This document shows, piece after piece, positions 21,119 through 29,614 of a stretch of DNA of 64,000 nt. The notes under the pieces were generated by a model, which worked only from the letters and a program-made list of their open reading frames with translations, was not told the DNA's origin and made no database searches. How positions within the stretch are numbered: position 1 is the first letter of the stretch; the number at the start of each line of letters is the position of its first letter. The translations under genes were made by a program, and so were the position numbers. This DNA is from an uncultured Clostridia bacterium (GTDB taxonomy: Bacteria > Bacillota > Clostridia > Christensenellales > Borkfalkiaceae): contig CANRNE010000007.1 of the NCBI GenBank assembly GCA_947631925.1, positions 16,376-80,375 on the forward strand, given 5' to 3'.

Positions 21119-22978
21119 ATGAAGACCTTTCGGAAATTTCTCATCCCGATCATCGTCCTCGCCGCATTCGCCGTCTTCTTTCTCGTGGCATGGCTCATCC
21201 CTTCGGACGGCTCCTCTGCGCCCGCCGACTTTGACATCGAGAGCTATGAGGCGACTTACACGGTGCACGAGGACCTCAGAGTGGAGGCCGTAGAGCACGT
21301 CTCGGTGCGATTTTTCTCGCCGCGGCACGGGCTCATCCGCGATTTGCCCCTCGAGCAGGGCGTGCGCTACGAGAATATCACCGCCACGCGGGACGGAAGA
21401 AGCGTTCCCACGTCCTTCCGCAACGACAGCATCTCCTTTATCTCTCTCGCGGTGGGGGACGAGGACGGCGAACTGCTCACTGCGGCGACGTACGACTTTT
21501 CGTATACGATGTACCTGCCGCCAAGGGGAGACAATCTCTCCCTTGACGTCTTCGGCTACGGCTGGAACGCGAAGGTGGAGGACATGCACGTCTTAGTGAC
21601 CGTCCCCGAAGGACATCAAAGCTTCAAGATTTTCTCGGGAAAGTCGGGCACGCAGTCTGACGATTACAATGTTTTAAGGTCGTGGGAGGGGAACACCCTC
21701 ACGCTCACTGCAAGCCGCACGGGCAGGGGCGGCGTCACCGTCGACATCGGATTTGAGGAGGGTGTCTTAAAGGCACAGCCCGACCTCGGTCCGCTCTGGG
21801 CGGCGCTCATCCTGATTGGACTCGTCGCCGTCTTTGCCGTCGTCAAGTTTGCCTTCTGCCGCGCGCCCCTCATCACGCGCACCGTCAACCTCTCCGCGCC
21901 CGACGGCATGGACCCCCTCCTCATGGGGACGCTCATCGACGACAAGGCGGACACGGAGGACCTCGGCGCCCTCGTCTTCTGGCTCGCGGCGCAGGGGTAT
22001 CTCACCATCGATTTGAAGGACAAGGACGACCCGATTCTGATAAAAACGGAGAAGGAACCAGACCCCGCCATGCCTCCCCATGCCCGCATCCTATGGCACG
22101 GCCTCTTCCACGGCCGCGATTCGGTGAAGACTTCCGACCTCTCGGAGCACTTCTACCATACCGCGGAGGAGGTGAAAAACTCCGCCAAGGCGAGCGCGGG
22201 GAAGGTCTATGCCCCCGTGGGCAGGACGGCAACCGTCGTGCTCGGCGTCCTCGCCGTTCTCCTCTGCGGCGGCTTCGCCTTTCTTCTCAACGACCTCAAA
22301 GTGGGGAGCGGGTATCAATATTTCACGATGTTTCTCGTCTGCGCGGCGGCCTATGCCGTCTCCGCGCTGTTTTCCTTTACGGCGGAGCGACTGCGCAACA
22401 AGTGGAAGAAGGCCAAGTGGATTGCATTGCGCTGCGGAGCATTTTTGCTCGGCTGCCTGCCCTGCCTCGTCGCCGTCTTTGCGCAGAGCGGCGCCCTCAC
22501 GCTCTGGGGGAGAATGCTTCTCACCGTCGCCTGCGCTCTTCTCGGCACGCTGTCGGGCACGCTCTCCGTCTACACCAAGGAGCATGCGGAAAAGCTCGGG
22601 CAAATCCTCGGTTTCCGCGACTTCATTCTCTACACCGAGCGGGATAAAATCCAATTCATGTTGCAGGAGAATCCCGACCTCTACTACCGCATTCTCCCGT
22701 ATGCACAGGTGCTCGGCGTGACCGACGCGTGGACGGACAAGTTCGCAGGCCTCGACCTCATGCCGCCCGCCTATCTCTCAGCAGGCCCCTCCGACCTTCT
22801 GAACGCCCTGATTCTGCGCGACCTCTTCCTCAGCATCAATGTCCGCATGACGACGAATATGCTCTCCCGTCCCGTCGAAGTCAACCGCGGCGGGGGCGGC
22901 GGATTCGGCGGATTCGGCGGCGGAGGCGGCGGCTTCGGCGGAGGCGGATTCGGCGGGGGCGGCGGTCGGTCGTTCTGA
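21119..22978 (+). CDS. DUF2207 membrane protein with Gly-rich tail
   Basis: The 619-residue product has an N-terminal signal or anchor helix (about 8-28), an extracytoplasmic DUF2207 beta domain (FDIESYEATYTVHEDLRVEA, HGLIRDLPL, AATYDFSYTMYLPP), a membrane helix near 225-245, a cytoplasmic segment, two more helices (about 365-385 and 455-490), and a Gly/Phe tail (residues about 590-619, GGFGG repeats ending GGRSF). This architecture is the usual partner of LemA. Function is not known; a role in envelope homeostasis is often assumed. It lies 40 nt after lemA and is surely in the same operon. Confidence 0.9.
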   Translation: MKTFRKFLIPIIVLAAFAVFFLVAWLIPSDGSSAPADFDIESYEATYTVHEDLRVEAVEHVSVRFFSPRHGLIRDLPLEQGVRYENITATRDGRSVPTSFRNDSISFISLAVGDEDGELLTAATYDFSYTMYLPPRGDNLSLDVFGYGWNAKVEDMHVLVTVPEGHQSFKIFSGKSGTQSDDYNVLRSWEGNTLTLTASRTGRGGVTVDIGFEEGVLKAQPDLGPLWAALILIGLVAVFAVVKFAFCRAPLITRTVNLSAPDGMDPLLMGTLIDDKADTEDLGALVFWLAAQGYLTIDLKDKDDPILIKTEKEPDPAMPPHARILWHGLFHGRDSVKTSDLSEHFYHTAEEVKNSAKASAGKVYAPVGRTATVVLGVLAVLLCGGFAFLLNDLKVGSGYQYFTMFLVCAAAYAVSALFSFTAERLRNKWKKAKWIALRCGAFLLGCLPCLVAVFAQSGALTLWGRMLLTVACALLGTLSGTLSVYTKEHAEKLGQILGFRDFILYTERDKIQFMLQENPDLYYRILPYAQVLGVTDAWTDKFAGLDLMPPAYLSAGPSDLLNALILRDLFLSINVRMTTNMLSRPVEVNRGGGGGFGGFGGGGGGFGGGGFGGGGGRSF

Positions 22979-23010
22979 AGTTTTGAACCTTTGAACTTAT
23001 GAGGTACCCC

Positions 23011-24465
23011 ATGAAATACATCATTTCCCTCGATGCGGGCACGACGAGCATCCGCGCCTTCCTCTATGACACGGAGAAGCGGGCATTCGTCCACCGCGCC
23101 CAACAGGAATTTCCGAGCAGCTATCCCTTCCCCGGTTGGGTGGAGCAGGACGCCGAAGAGATTTACTTTAAGGCGGCGTTCGTGCTCTCCGACTGTATCC
23201 GTACTGCGGGCGCGGAGAATGTGATTGGCATCGGCATCACCAACCAGCGGGAGACCGTCGTGCTCTGGAACAGCGAGACGGGGGACCCCGTCGCTCCCGC
23301 CATCGTCTGGCAGTGCCGCAGGACGAGCGACTTCTGCAAGGCAATCCCCGCGGCGGACGCGGAGACGATTCGCGCCAAGACGGGACTTCTGCCCGACGCC
23401 TACTTCTCCGCGAGTAAGATAAGATGGGTGCTCGACCATGTCCCCGCCGCGCGCAAATTGCTCGCGGAGCACAAACTCATGGCGGGCACCGTGGACAGCT
23501 ATCTCATCTACAAGTTCACGGGCAGTTTCGTCACCGACTGCACCAACGCTTCCCGCACCATGCTCTACAACATTCACACCCTCGCTTGGGACGAAGATTT
23601 GCTCGCCTATTTCGGCGTGCCGCGGGAAATTCTTCCAGAAGTCCGTCCCTCGGACGCCCTGATGGGGTACATGAAGGCGGGGAAGGCCTCCATTCCCGTC
23701 GCGGGCGTGCTCGGTGACCAGCAGGCCGCTCTCTTCGGGCAGGCATGTTTTACGGACGGCGACGCAAAAATCACCTACGGCACGGGGCTCTTCATGCTCT
23801 TTCCCACAGGAGAGAAGCCCGTCTCCTCGGCGAGCGGCCTTCTGACTACAATCGCCGCGAGCGTGGGGGGAAGAACGACGTACTGCCTCGAGGGAAGCGT
23901 CTTCCATGCGGGCAGCTGTGTCCGTTGGTTGCGCGACGAGATGGGGCTCCTTGCGGACGCCGCCGAGAGCGAACGGCTCGCGACTTGCGTCCCCTCGACG
24001 GAAGGGGTGGTCTTCGTCCCCGCCTTTACGGGCTTGGGCGCACCCTATTGGAACAGCGAAGCGCGCGGACTTATTTCGGGCATCAGCCGCGGAACGAGGA
24101 AGGAGCACATCGTGCGCGCCGTCCTCGAGAGCATCGCCTACTCCGCAAAGGACCTCGCCCTCTCGATGGAGCGGGACAGCAAAATCTCCCTCCGCTCCGT
24201 CAAATGCGACGGCGGCGCCTCCGCCAACAATTTCCTCATGCAATTTCAGGCGGACGTCCTCTCCATTCCCGTCGACAGACCCGTCGAGCGGGAGAGTACC
24301 GCCCTCGGGGCCGCCTATCTTTCGGCGATTGCCCTTGGGGAGGAGTCTCTCGAAGGCGTCCGTGCGGCGAGAAAATCGGAGAAAATCTTCCTGCCCTCCG
24401 AGGACAGGGAAAAGTATGAAGAACTCTACCGCGCCTATCTTGCCGCCGTGCGCCGCGCCCTCTGA
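23011..24465 (+). CDS. glpK: Glycerol kinase
   Basis: Phosphorylates glycerol to glycerol 3-phosphate with ATP. The 484-residue FGGY-family kinase has the N-terminal phosphate loop SLDAGTTSIRAFLYD, the glycerol-site pattern WVEQD and GITNQRETVVLW, and the C-terminal ATP-binding blocks TYGTGLFMLFPTG, FTGLGAPYW and DGGASANNFLMQFQAD. I prefer the ATG at 23011, which has TGAGGT in good position, over the one at 22999, which has none. No glycerol facilitator is nearby. It follows the DUF2207 gene by 32 nt. Confidence 0.9.
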   Translation: MKYIISLDAGTTSIRAFLYDTEKRAFVHRAQQEFPSSYPFPGWVEQDAEEIYFKAAFVLSDCIRTAGAENVIGIGITNQRETVVLWNSETGDPVAPAIVWQCRRTSDFCKAIPAADAETIRAKTGLLPDAYFSASKIRWVLDHVPAARKLLAEHKLMAGTVDSYLIYKFTGSFVTDCTNASRTMLYNIHTLAWDEDLLAYFGVPREILPEVRPSDALMGYMKAGKASIPVAGVLGDQQAALFGQACFTDGDAKITYGTGLFMLFPTGEKPVSSASGLLTTIAASVGGRTTYCLEGSVFHAGSCVRWLRDEMGLLADAAESERLATCVPSTEGVVFVPAFTGLGAPYWNSEARGLISGISRGTRKEHIVRAVLESIAYSAKDLALSMERDSKISLRSVKCDGGASANNFLMQFQADVLSIPVDRPVERESTALGAAYLSAIALGEESLEGVRAARKSEKIFLPSEDREKYEELYRAYLAAVRRAL

Positions 24466-24497
24466 CCAAAAAATTTTCACGGGCTGCTTTCAAACGA

Positions 24498-24526
24498 TTG
24501 ACGGATTTGCAAAAAACATGTACAAT
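24498..24526 (+). promoter_or_regulatory. Sigma-A promoter of prs
   Basis: TTGACG (24498-24503), 17-nt spacer, TACAAT (24521-24526). Confidence 0.8.
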
Positions 24527-24562
24527 AGCAAGTGATTCGGAAACACCACGGAGGACAATCGC

Positions 24563-25510
24563 TTGATTACGCACGGGAACGAAATCAAACTGTTTGCGGG
24601 CAATTCCAACCTTCCGCTTGCGGAGAAAATCGCCAAAAAGCTCAACACGAGCCTCGGCGAATGCGAAGTGAGCAAATTCTCGGACGGCGAAACAAGCGTC
24701 CACATCGGCGAGACGGTGCGCGGGCGGGACCTCTTCATCATCCAGTCCACATCCGCACCCGTCAACGACAACCTCATGGAACTGCTCATCATGATTGATG
24801 CGGCGCGCCGTGCTTCCGTCGGCAGAGTGACTGCCGTCATTCCCTACTTCGGCTATGCGCGGCAGGACAGAAAGGCACGCTCCCGCGACCCGATTACCGC
24901 CAAGCTCGTCGCCGACCTTCTCACCTCGGCGGGGGCGGACAGAGTGCTCACGATGGATTTGCACGCCCCGCAGATTCAGGGATTTTTCAACATCCCCGTG
25001 GACAACCTCTTGGGCGGCCCCACGCTGTACGGCTACTTTGCGGACAAGGTGGACGAGGACTTCATCGTCATCTCCCCCGACGTCGGCTCGGTGGGGCGGG
25101 CGAGAAAGGTCGCCGAGCGCCTCGGCTGTCACATGGCAATCATCGACAAGCGCCGTCCCAAGGCGAACGTCATGGAAGTCATGAACATCATCGGCGATGT
25201 CAAGGGCAAGAAGTGCCTTCTCGTGGACGACATGATCGACACCGCAGGCACCATCGTGCAGGGCGCGGAAGCGCTCGTTGACGCGGGCGCCTTGGAAATC
25301 AAAGCCTGCTGCACGCACGCCGTGCTCTCCGGTCCCGCCCTCGAGCGGCTGGAAAAATCTCCCATCGACGAGTTGGTCATGCTCGACACCGTACAGCTTC
25401 CGCCCGAAAAACTTCTCCCCAAGATGAAGATTTTGACGACGGCGGACATCTTTGCAGCGGCCATCGAGAACGTCTACCTCGACAAGCCGATGAGCAAGAT
25501 TTACGACTGA
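24563..25510 (+). CDS. prs: Ribose-phosphate pyrophosphokinase
   Basis: Makes PRPP from ribose 5-phosphate and ATP, the precursor of nucleotides, histidine and tryptophan. The 315-residue protein has the ATP-binding loop and catalytic region [20 protein letters not shown], the metal site [12 protein letters not shown], and the PRPP loop [13 protein letters not shown]. The start codon is TTG at 24563, preceded by GGAGG at a correct distance; no in-frame ATG or GTG gives the family N-terminus. It supplies PRPP and is followed by pth and mfd, an order common in Firmicutes. Confidence 0.96.
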   Translation: MITHGNEIKLFAGNSNLPLAEKIAKKLNTSLGECEVSKFSDGETSVHIGETVRGRDLFIIQSTSAPVNDNLMELLIMIDAARRASVGRVTAVIPYFGYARQDRKARSRDPITAKLVADLLTSAGADRVLTMDLHAPQIQGFFNIPVDNLLGGPTLYGYFADKVDEDFIVISPDVGSVGRARKVAERLGCHMAIIDKRRPKANVMEVMNIIGDVKGKKCLLVDDMIDTAGTIVQGAEALVDAGALEIKACCTHAVLSGPALERLEKSPIDELVMLDTVQLPPEKLLPKMKILTTADIFAAAIENVYLDKPMSKIYD

Positions 25511-25513
25511 AAC

Positions 25514-25537
25514 AAGGCCGCCGCACGGCGGCTTTCT
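25514..25537 (+). terminator. Terminator-like hairpin between prs and pth
   Basis: GCCGCCG/CGGCGGC (25517-25532) followed by TTTCT. The T-run is short, so it may act as a partial terminator that lowers expression of pth-mfd relative to prs. Confidence 0.5.
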
Positions 25538-25545
25538 CACACTGT

Positions 25546-26109
25546 ATGTTTCTCATCGTCGGCCTCGGCAATCCCGAGCCGCAATATGCCAAAACATTCC
25601 ATAATCTAGGCTTCCTCGCCGCGGGGGACTGCGCCGAACTTCTGCACACGAAGTTCAAAAAGCGCGAGTGCGAAGCGAGCGTCGCCGAAGCCTATCTCGC
25701 GGGGGAGAAATTGATTATCGCCCGCCCTTTGACATACATGAATAATTCCGGCAGGAGCGTCAAACAGCTCATGCGCAAGTATAAAATCTCCGCAAAGCAG
25801 CTCATCGTCTTGTACGACGACTACGACCTTCCCAAGGGACATGTGCGGGTGCGCCCCTCGGGGAGCGCGGGCACGCACAACGGCATGCGCTCCGTCATCG
25901 CGGAGACGGGCATTTCCGACTTTGCACGCGTGAGAATGGGCATCCGCGACCCCGAAGTCAACATTCCCCTCATCAATTATGTCCTCTCCGAGATTCGCAA
26001 GGAGGACTACGACCTCTTCTCTTCTGCCTGCAAGCGGGCGGCGGAGGCCGCAGTCGCGATTGCGGCGGGCACGGACATCGACCTCGTCATGACCAAATAT
26101 AACGGATGA
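25546..26109 (+). CDS. pth: Peptidyl-tRNA hydrolase
   Basis: Releases peptides from peptidyl-tRNAs that drop off the ribosome. The 187-residue protein has the family pattern VGLGNPEPQYAKTFHNLGFL with Asn9 and catalytic His19, RPLTYMNNSG, VLYDDYDLPKGHVRVRPSGS and AGTHNGMRSV. The usual xTRHN reads KTFHN here but the histidine is kept. No clear Shine-Dalgarno precedes the ATG, which lies 14 nt after the terminator-like hairpin. Its stop overlaps the mfd start (ATGA). Confidence 0.95.
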   Translation: MFLIVGLGNPEPQYAKTFHNLGFLAAGDCAELLHTKFKKRECEASVAEAYLAGEKLIIARPLTYMNNSGRSVKQLMRKYKISAKQLIVLYDDYDLPKGHVRVRPSGSAGTHNGMRSVIAETGISDFARVRMGIRDPEVNIPLINYVLSEIRKEDYDLFSSACKRAAEAAVAIAAGTDIDLVMTKYNG

Positions 26110-29100
26110 GTTTCTATTCCTTTGAACAACTCGGCGGGGAATTTTCGGAGCTCGGCGCCGACCTTACTAAGGGCGTCCCCGCATCCGCATACGGCCTCTC
26201 GGACGCCCGCAAATATCTCATTGCGGCGATGACAAGGGGCCGCATTGTCTATGTGACCGCAGATTCTCTCTCCGCCGCGCGCGCCGCGGCGGCGATTTCC
26301 TCTCTTTCGGGCGAAAAAGCCGTCTTGCTCCCCGCAAAGGACGAGGTTTTGACCTACCGAAACGCGGGCTCCAAGGACGCGCTCTATCGCCGTCTCTCCG
26401 CCCTTTCCGACTGGGAAAACGGCGCGCGAATCCTCGTCACCGACATCGAGGCAACACTTCAGCTTGTCCCCGGAAAAGTCCCCGAAATCTGCCTCGCGGT
26501 GGGGGACGAATGCGACTTTTCCAAGCTCGCGGAGGCGCTCGTTCGCATCGGCTATCGGCGGGAATACGAGGTGAGCGGCAGGGGCGCCTTTGCCGTGCGC
26601 GGCGACATCCTCGACATCTTCCCCGCGGGCGAGGAACACCCCTTGCGCATCGACTTCTTCGGCGACGAGGTGGAGGCGATAAAGCCCTACGACGAGGTGA
26701 CGGGGGAGCGCTATCCCCGCCGCGAGTGGGTGCGCATCATCTCCGCAACGGACGTCGTGGAAGGGCCGCATGACAGGGAGAACGTGGAGGCGCAGTTCGA
26801 GAAGGAATTCAAGAAGGCGCCCTCCGCGGAGGCGCTCTCCCGCCTGCGCAAAATTGCCGACGAGACGCTCTCGGGGGATACCATGTCCGACTTTGTCCTC
26901 CCCCTTCTCGAAAATTCCCGCTCCTTTTTCGACCTCGTCCCCGCGGACACGCTTCTCATCTTCGACGAGTGCAAACTCATCACGGACAAGATAGACGGGC
27001 TGTACCGCGAGCACGCCGAACGGCACAAACTTCTCCTCGAGGGGGGCGAATGCGCCTCCTTCTCCAAGGCGCAGTATATCCCGCAGACTTCCCTCGGTTT
27101 CAACGGCCGCAGATGCCTTGCGCTCTCCGTCTTTCTCGGCGCGGTGCGCCTCTTCGAACCCATGCGGCTGCACGCCTTCACGTCCGTTCCCGCCCGCCGC
27201 TATCTCAATTCCCTGCCCGAGCTCGTGACCGACATGCGCGCTTGGCTGAAGACGGGCTACCGCGTCATTTTGTATGCGGGGAGCGGGGACCGCGTGGAGA
27301 AGATTGCCGACCTCTTCAATGAGTCCGCCATTCCCTTCTCGCGGACGGCGGGAACGAGGCTGGACGCCTTCCGCGGCGCAGCCGTTCTCGCGGATTCCCT
27401 CGAAAGCGGCTTTCTCATTCACGAATGCAAGCTCGCCGTCATCGGCAGCGGCGACCTCTTCCCCAAGCGTGCGGCGCAAAAGCACATCCGCCGTCGCAGA
27501 GGGGACCTCTTCCTCGCGCCCGAGGTGGGGGACTATGCCGTCCACGAGACGCACGGCATCGGCCGCGTCACGGGTACCAAGAAGATAGAGACGGGGGACG
27601 GGGTAAAGGAATACGTCGCCCTCGAGTACCGTGGCGGGGACACCCTGTACGTTCCCGTCGAACAGATGGACGTCCTGTCCAAATACATGGGCGGGGACGC
27701 CCCCGCGCTCTCCAAAATCGGCGGGGCGGAGTTCGAGCGCGTCAAGGCGCGCGTCCGTGCCTCGCTCAGGAAGATGGCGTTCGATTTGCGGCAGCTGTAC
27801 GCCGAGCGGCAGGAGCGGCGGGGCTTTGTCTTCCCCGCATTCCCCGAAGAGATGGAGGAGTTCGAGGCGGCGTTTCCCTATGAGGAGACCCCCGACCAGC
27901 TCCGCTCCCTCGAGGAAATCAAGGCGGACATGTGTTCGGACAAGGTCATGGACAGACTGCTCTGCGGCGACGTCGGATTCGGCAAGACGGAAGTCGCCCT
28001 GCGCGCGGCGTATCTCTGCATCCTCGCGGGGAAGCAGGCCGCCCTGCTCTGCCCGAGCACCGTCCTCTCCGAACAGCACTTCCGCACCGCCTGCGAGCGG
28101 ATGAACCCCTTCGGTGTGCGCGTCGCCGCACTCAACCGCTTCCGCACCGAGAGCGAGGTCACAAAGACGCTTGTCAAATTGAAGAGGGGGGAAGTCGACC
28201 TCGTCATCGGCACCCACCGCCTTCTCTCGGACGATGTCGAATTTTCCGACCTCGGACTGCTCATTCTCGACGAAGAGCAGCGCTTCGGCGTCGAGCACAA
28301 GGAAAAAATCAAGAATGTCAAGCGCAACGTGGACTGCCTCACGATGACGGCGACGCCCATTCCGCGCACGCTGCACCTCTCCCTCTCGGGGATTCGCGAC
28401 ATCTCCACCATCCAGACGCCGCCCTCCGCCCGTCTGCCCGTGCAGACCTACGTCACCGAGGAGACGGAGACGCTCATCCGCGACGCCTGTGTGCGTGAAA
28501 TCGCACGCAAGGGGCAAATCTTCATTCTCTACAACCGCGTGGAGACCATCGCGGAGTTCGCCGCCAAGGTGAAGGCAATCGTCCCCGAGGCGCGCGTCAC
28601 GATGGCGCACGGCAGAATGGAGCGCAACCTGCTCGAGAAGAACGTCTTCGGCTTCTATCGCGGGGAATACGACGTCCTCGTCACGACGACCATCATCGAG
28701 AACGGGATTGACCTCCCCAACGCCAACACCCTCCTCGTCATCGACGCCGACCGCCTCGGCATCGCCCAGCTCTACCAGCTGCGCGGCCGCGTGGGACGGG
28801 GGACTCGCCTCGCCCATGCCTACTTTACCTACAAGCCCGAGCGCATCATGACGGAAAACGCCGCCGAGCGTCTCAAGGCCGTCATGCAGTTCACCGAACT
28901 CGGCTCGGGGTTCCGCATCGCCATGCGCGACCTCGAGATTCGCGGCGCGGGCAACGTGCTCGGCGCCGAACAGCACGGGCAGATGGACAAAGTGGGCTAC
29001 GAGCTGTATTCCAAGATTCTCAAGGAGGAGCTCACGGGACAGAAGCAGGAGAGCGTCGACCTCGACGTCAAGACGACGGCATTCCTTCCCGAGAGCTACA

Positions 29101-29495
29101 TCGAATCCAACGCGGGCCGCATGGACTGCTACAAGCAGATTGCGGAAATCCGTTCCGTCGAGGACTACAAGCGGGTGTGCGATTCGATGGAGGAAAATTA
29201 CGGTCCGCTCCCGCCTCCCGCCCTCAATCTGCTCGTCATCGCCGTGATGAAGAGCTACGCCTCCGTCCTCCGCGTCAAAAAAGTCTCGGTGGGACCCAAG
29301 GGGGGGAGTCTCGAACTTGCGGAACTTGCCGTGCTCTCCTCGGCGGGAATGGCGGCGGCGATGCAAAAATACGCGCCCGTCGTCTCCCTCGAAATGACCA
29401 CCGCGCCCCGCATTCTCTTCCAAAATATGGGGTCGAGCGCCAAGACGATGCTCCAAATGACGAGATTTTTGAAATTTGCGGCAAATTTTGAGTAA
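26106..29495 (+). CDS. mfd: Transcription-repair coupling factor Mfd
   Basis: Removes RNA polymerase stalled at DNA damage and recruits UvrA. The 1129-residue protein shows the full order: UvrB-like N-terminal part (about 20-330, GRGAFAVRGDILDIFPAGEE), the RNA-polymerase-interacting domain (about 475-550, LAPEVGDYAVHETHGIGRV), the translocase with Walker A GDVGFGKTE (620-628), DEEQ box (about 723), TMTATPIPRTLHLSL, helicase C-terminal GIDLPNANTLLVIDADRLGI with LYQLRGRVGR, and the C-terminal D7 domain. Normal length. Overlaps pth by 4 nt. Confidence 0.97.
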   Translation: MSFYSFEQLGGEFSELGADLTKGVPASAYGLSDARKYLIAAMTRGRIVYVTADSLSAARAAAAISSLSGEKAVLLPAKDEVLTYRNAGSKDALYRRLSALSDWENGARILVTDIEATLQLVPGKVPEICLAVGDECDFSKLAEALVRIGYRREYEVSGRGAFAVRGDILDIFPAGEEHPLRIDFFGDEVEAIKPYDEVTGERYPRREWVRIISATDVVEGPHDRENVEAQFEKEFKKAPSAEALSRLRKIADETLSGDTMSDFVLPLLENSRSFFDLVPADTLLIFDECKLITDKIDGLYREHAERHKLLLEGGECASFSKAQYIPQTSLGFNGRRCLALSVFLGAVRLFEPMRLHAFTSVPARRYLNSLPELVTDMRAWLKTGYRVILYAGSGDRVEKIADLFNESAIPFSRTAGTRLDAFRGAAVLADSLESGFLIHECKLAVIGSGDLFPKRAAQKHIRRRRGDLFLAPEVGDYAVHETHGIGRVTGTKKIETGDGVKEYVALEYRGGDTLYVPVEQMDVLSKYMGGDAPALSKIGGAEFERVKARVRASLRKMAFDLRQLYAERQERRGFVFPAFPEEMEEFEAAFPYEETPDQLRSLEEIKADMCSDKVMDRLLCGDVGFGKTEVALRAAYLCILAGKQAALLCPSTVLSEQHFRTACERMNPFGVRVAALNRFRTESEVTKTLVKLKRGEVDLVIGTHRLLSDDVEFSDLGLLILDEEQRFGVEHKEKIKNVKRNVDCLTMTATPIPRTLHLSLSGIRDISTIQTPPSARLPVQTYVTEETETLIRDACVREIARKGQIFILYNRVETIAEFAAKVKAIVPEARVTMAHGRMERNLLEKNVFGFYRGEYDVLVTTTIIENGIDLPNANTLLVIDADRLGIAQLYQLRGRVGRGTRLAHAYFTYKPERIMTENAAERLKAVMQFTELGSGFRIAMRDLEIRGAGNVLGAEQHGQMDKVGYELYSKILKEELTGQKQESVDLDVKTTAFLPESYIESNAGRMDCYKQIAEIRSVEDYKRVCDSMEENYGPLPPPALNLLVIAVMKSYASVLRVKKVSVGPKGGSLELAELAVLSSAGMAAAMQKYAPVVSLEMTTAPRILFQNMGSSAKTMLQMTRFLKFAANFE

Positions 29496-29512
29496 TTTTC
29501 CCCGCGAATTAT

Positions 29513-29541
29513 TTGCACATTTCCGCAAAATGCGTTATAAT
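29513..29541 (+). promoter_or_regulatory. Sigma-A promoter of the foldase lipoprotein
   Basis: TTGCAC (29513-29518), 17-nt spacer, TATAAT (29536-29541). Confidence 0.75.
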
Positions 29542-29614
29542 GGATAAAGCGACGAAATCGGGGCGCGCTTTTTTGCGCGCACGCGAAACACAGAAATACA
29601 GCCAAGGAGTTGTT

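Noticed and set aside
26007..29528. 1,173-codon minus-strand frame opposite mfd
   Set aside because: mfd on the plus strand shows every expected motif; the antisense frame has none and is a composition artefact. The frames opposite tkt (5852-7918) and the two-component operon (35300-37576) are rejected likewise.
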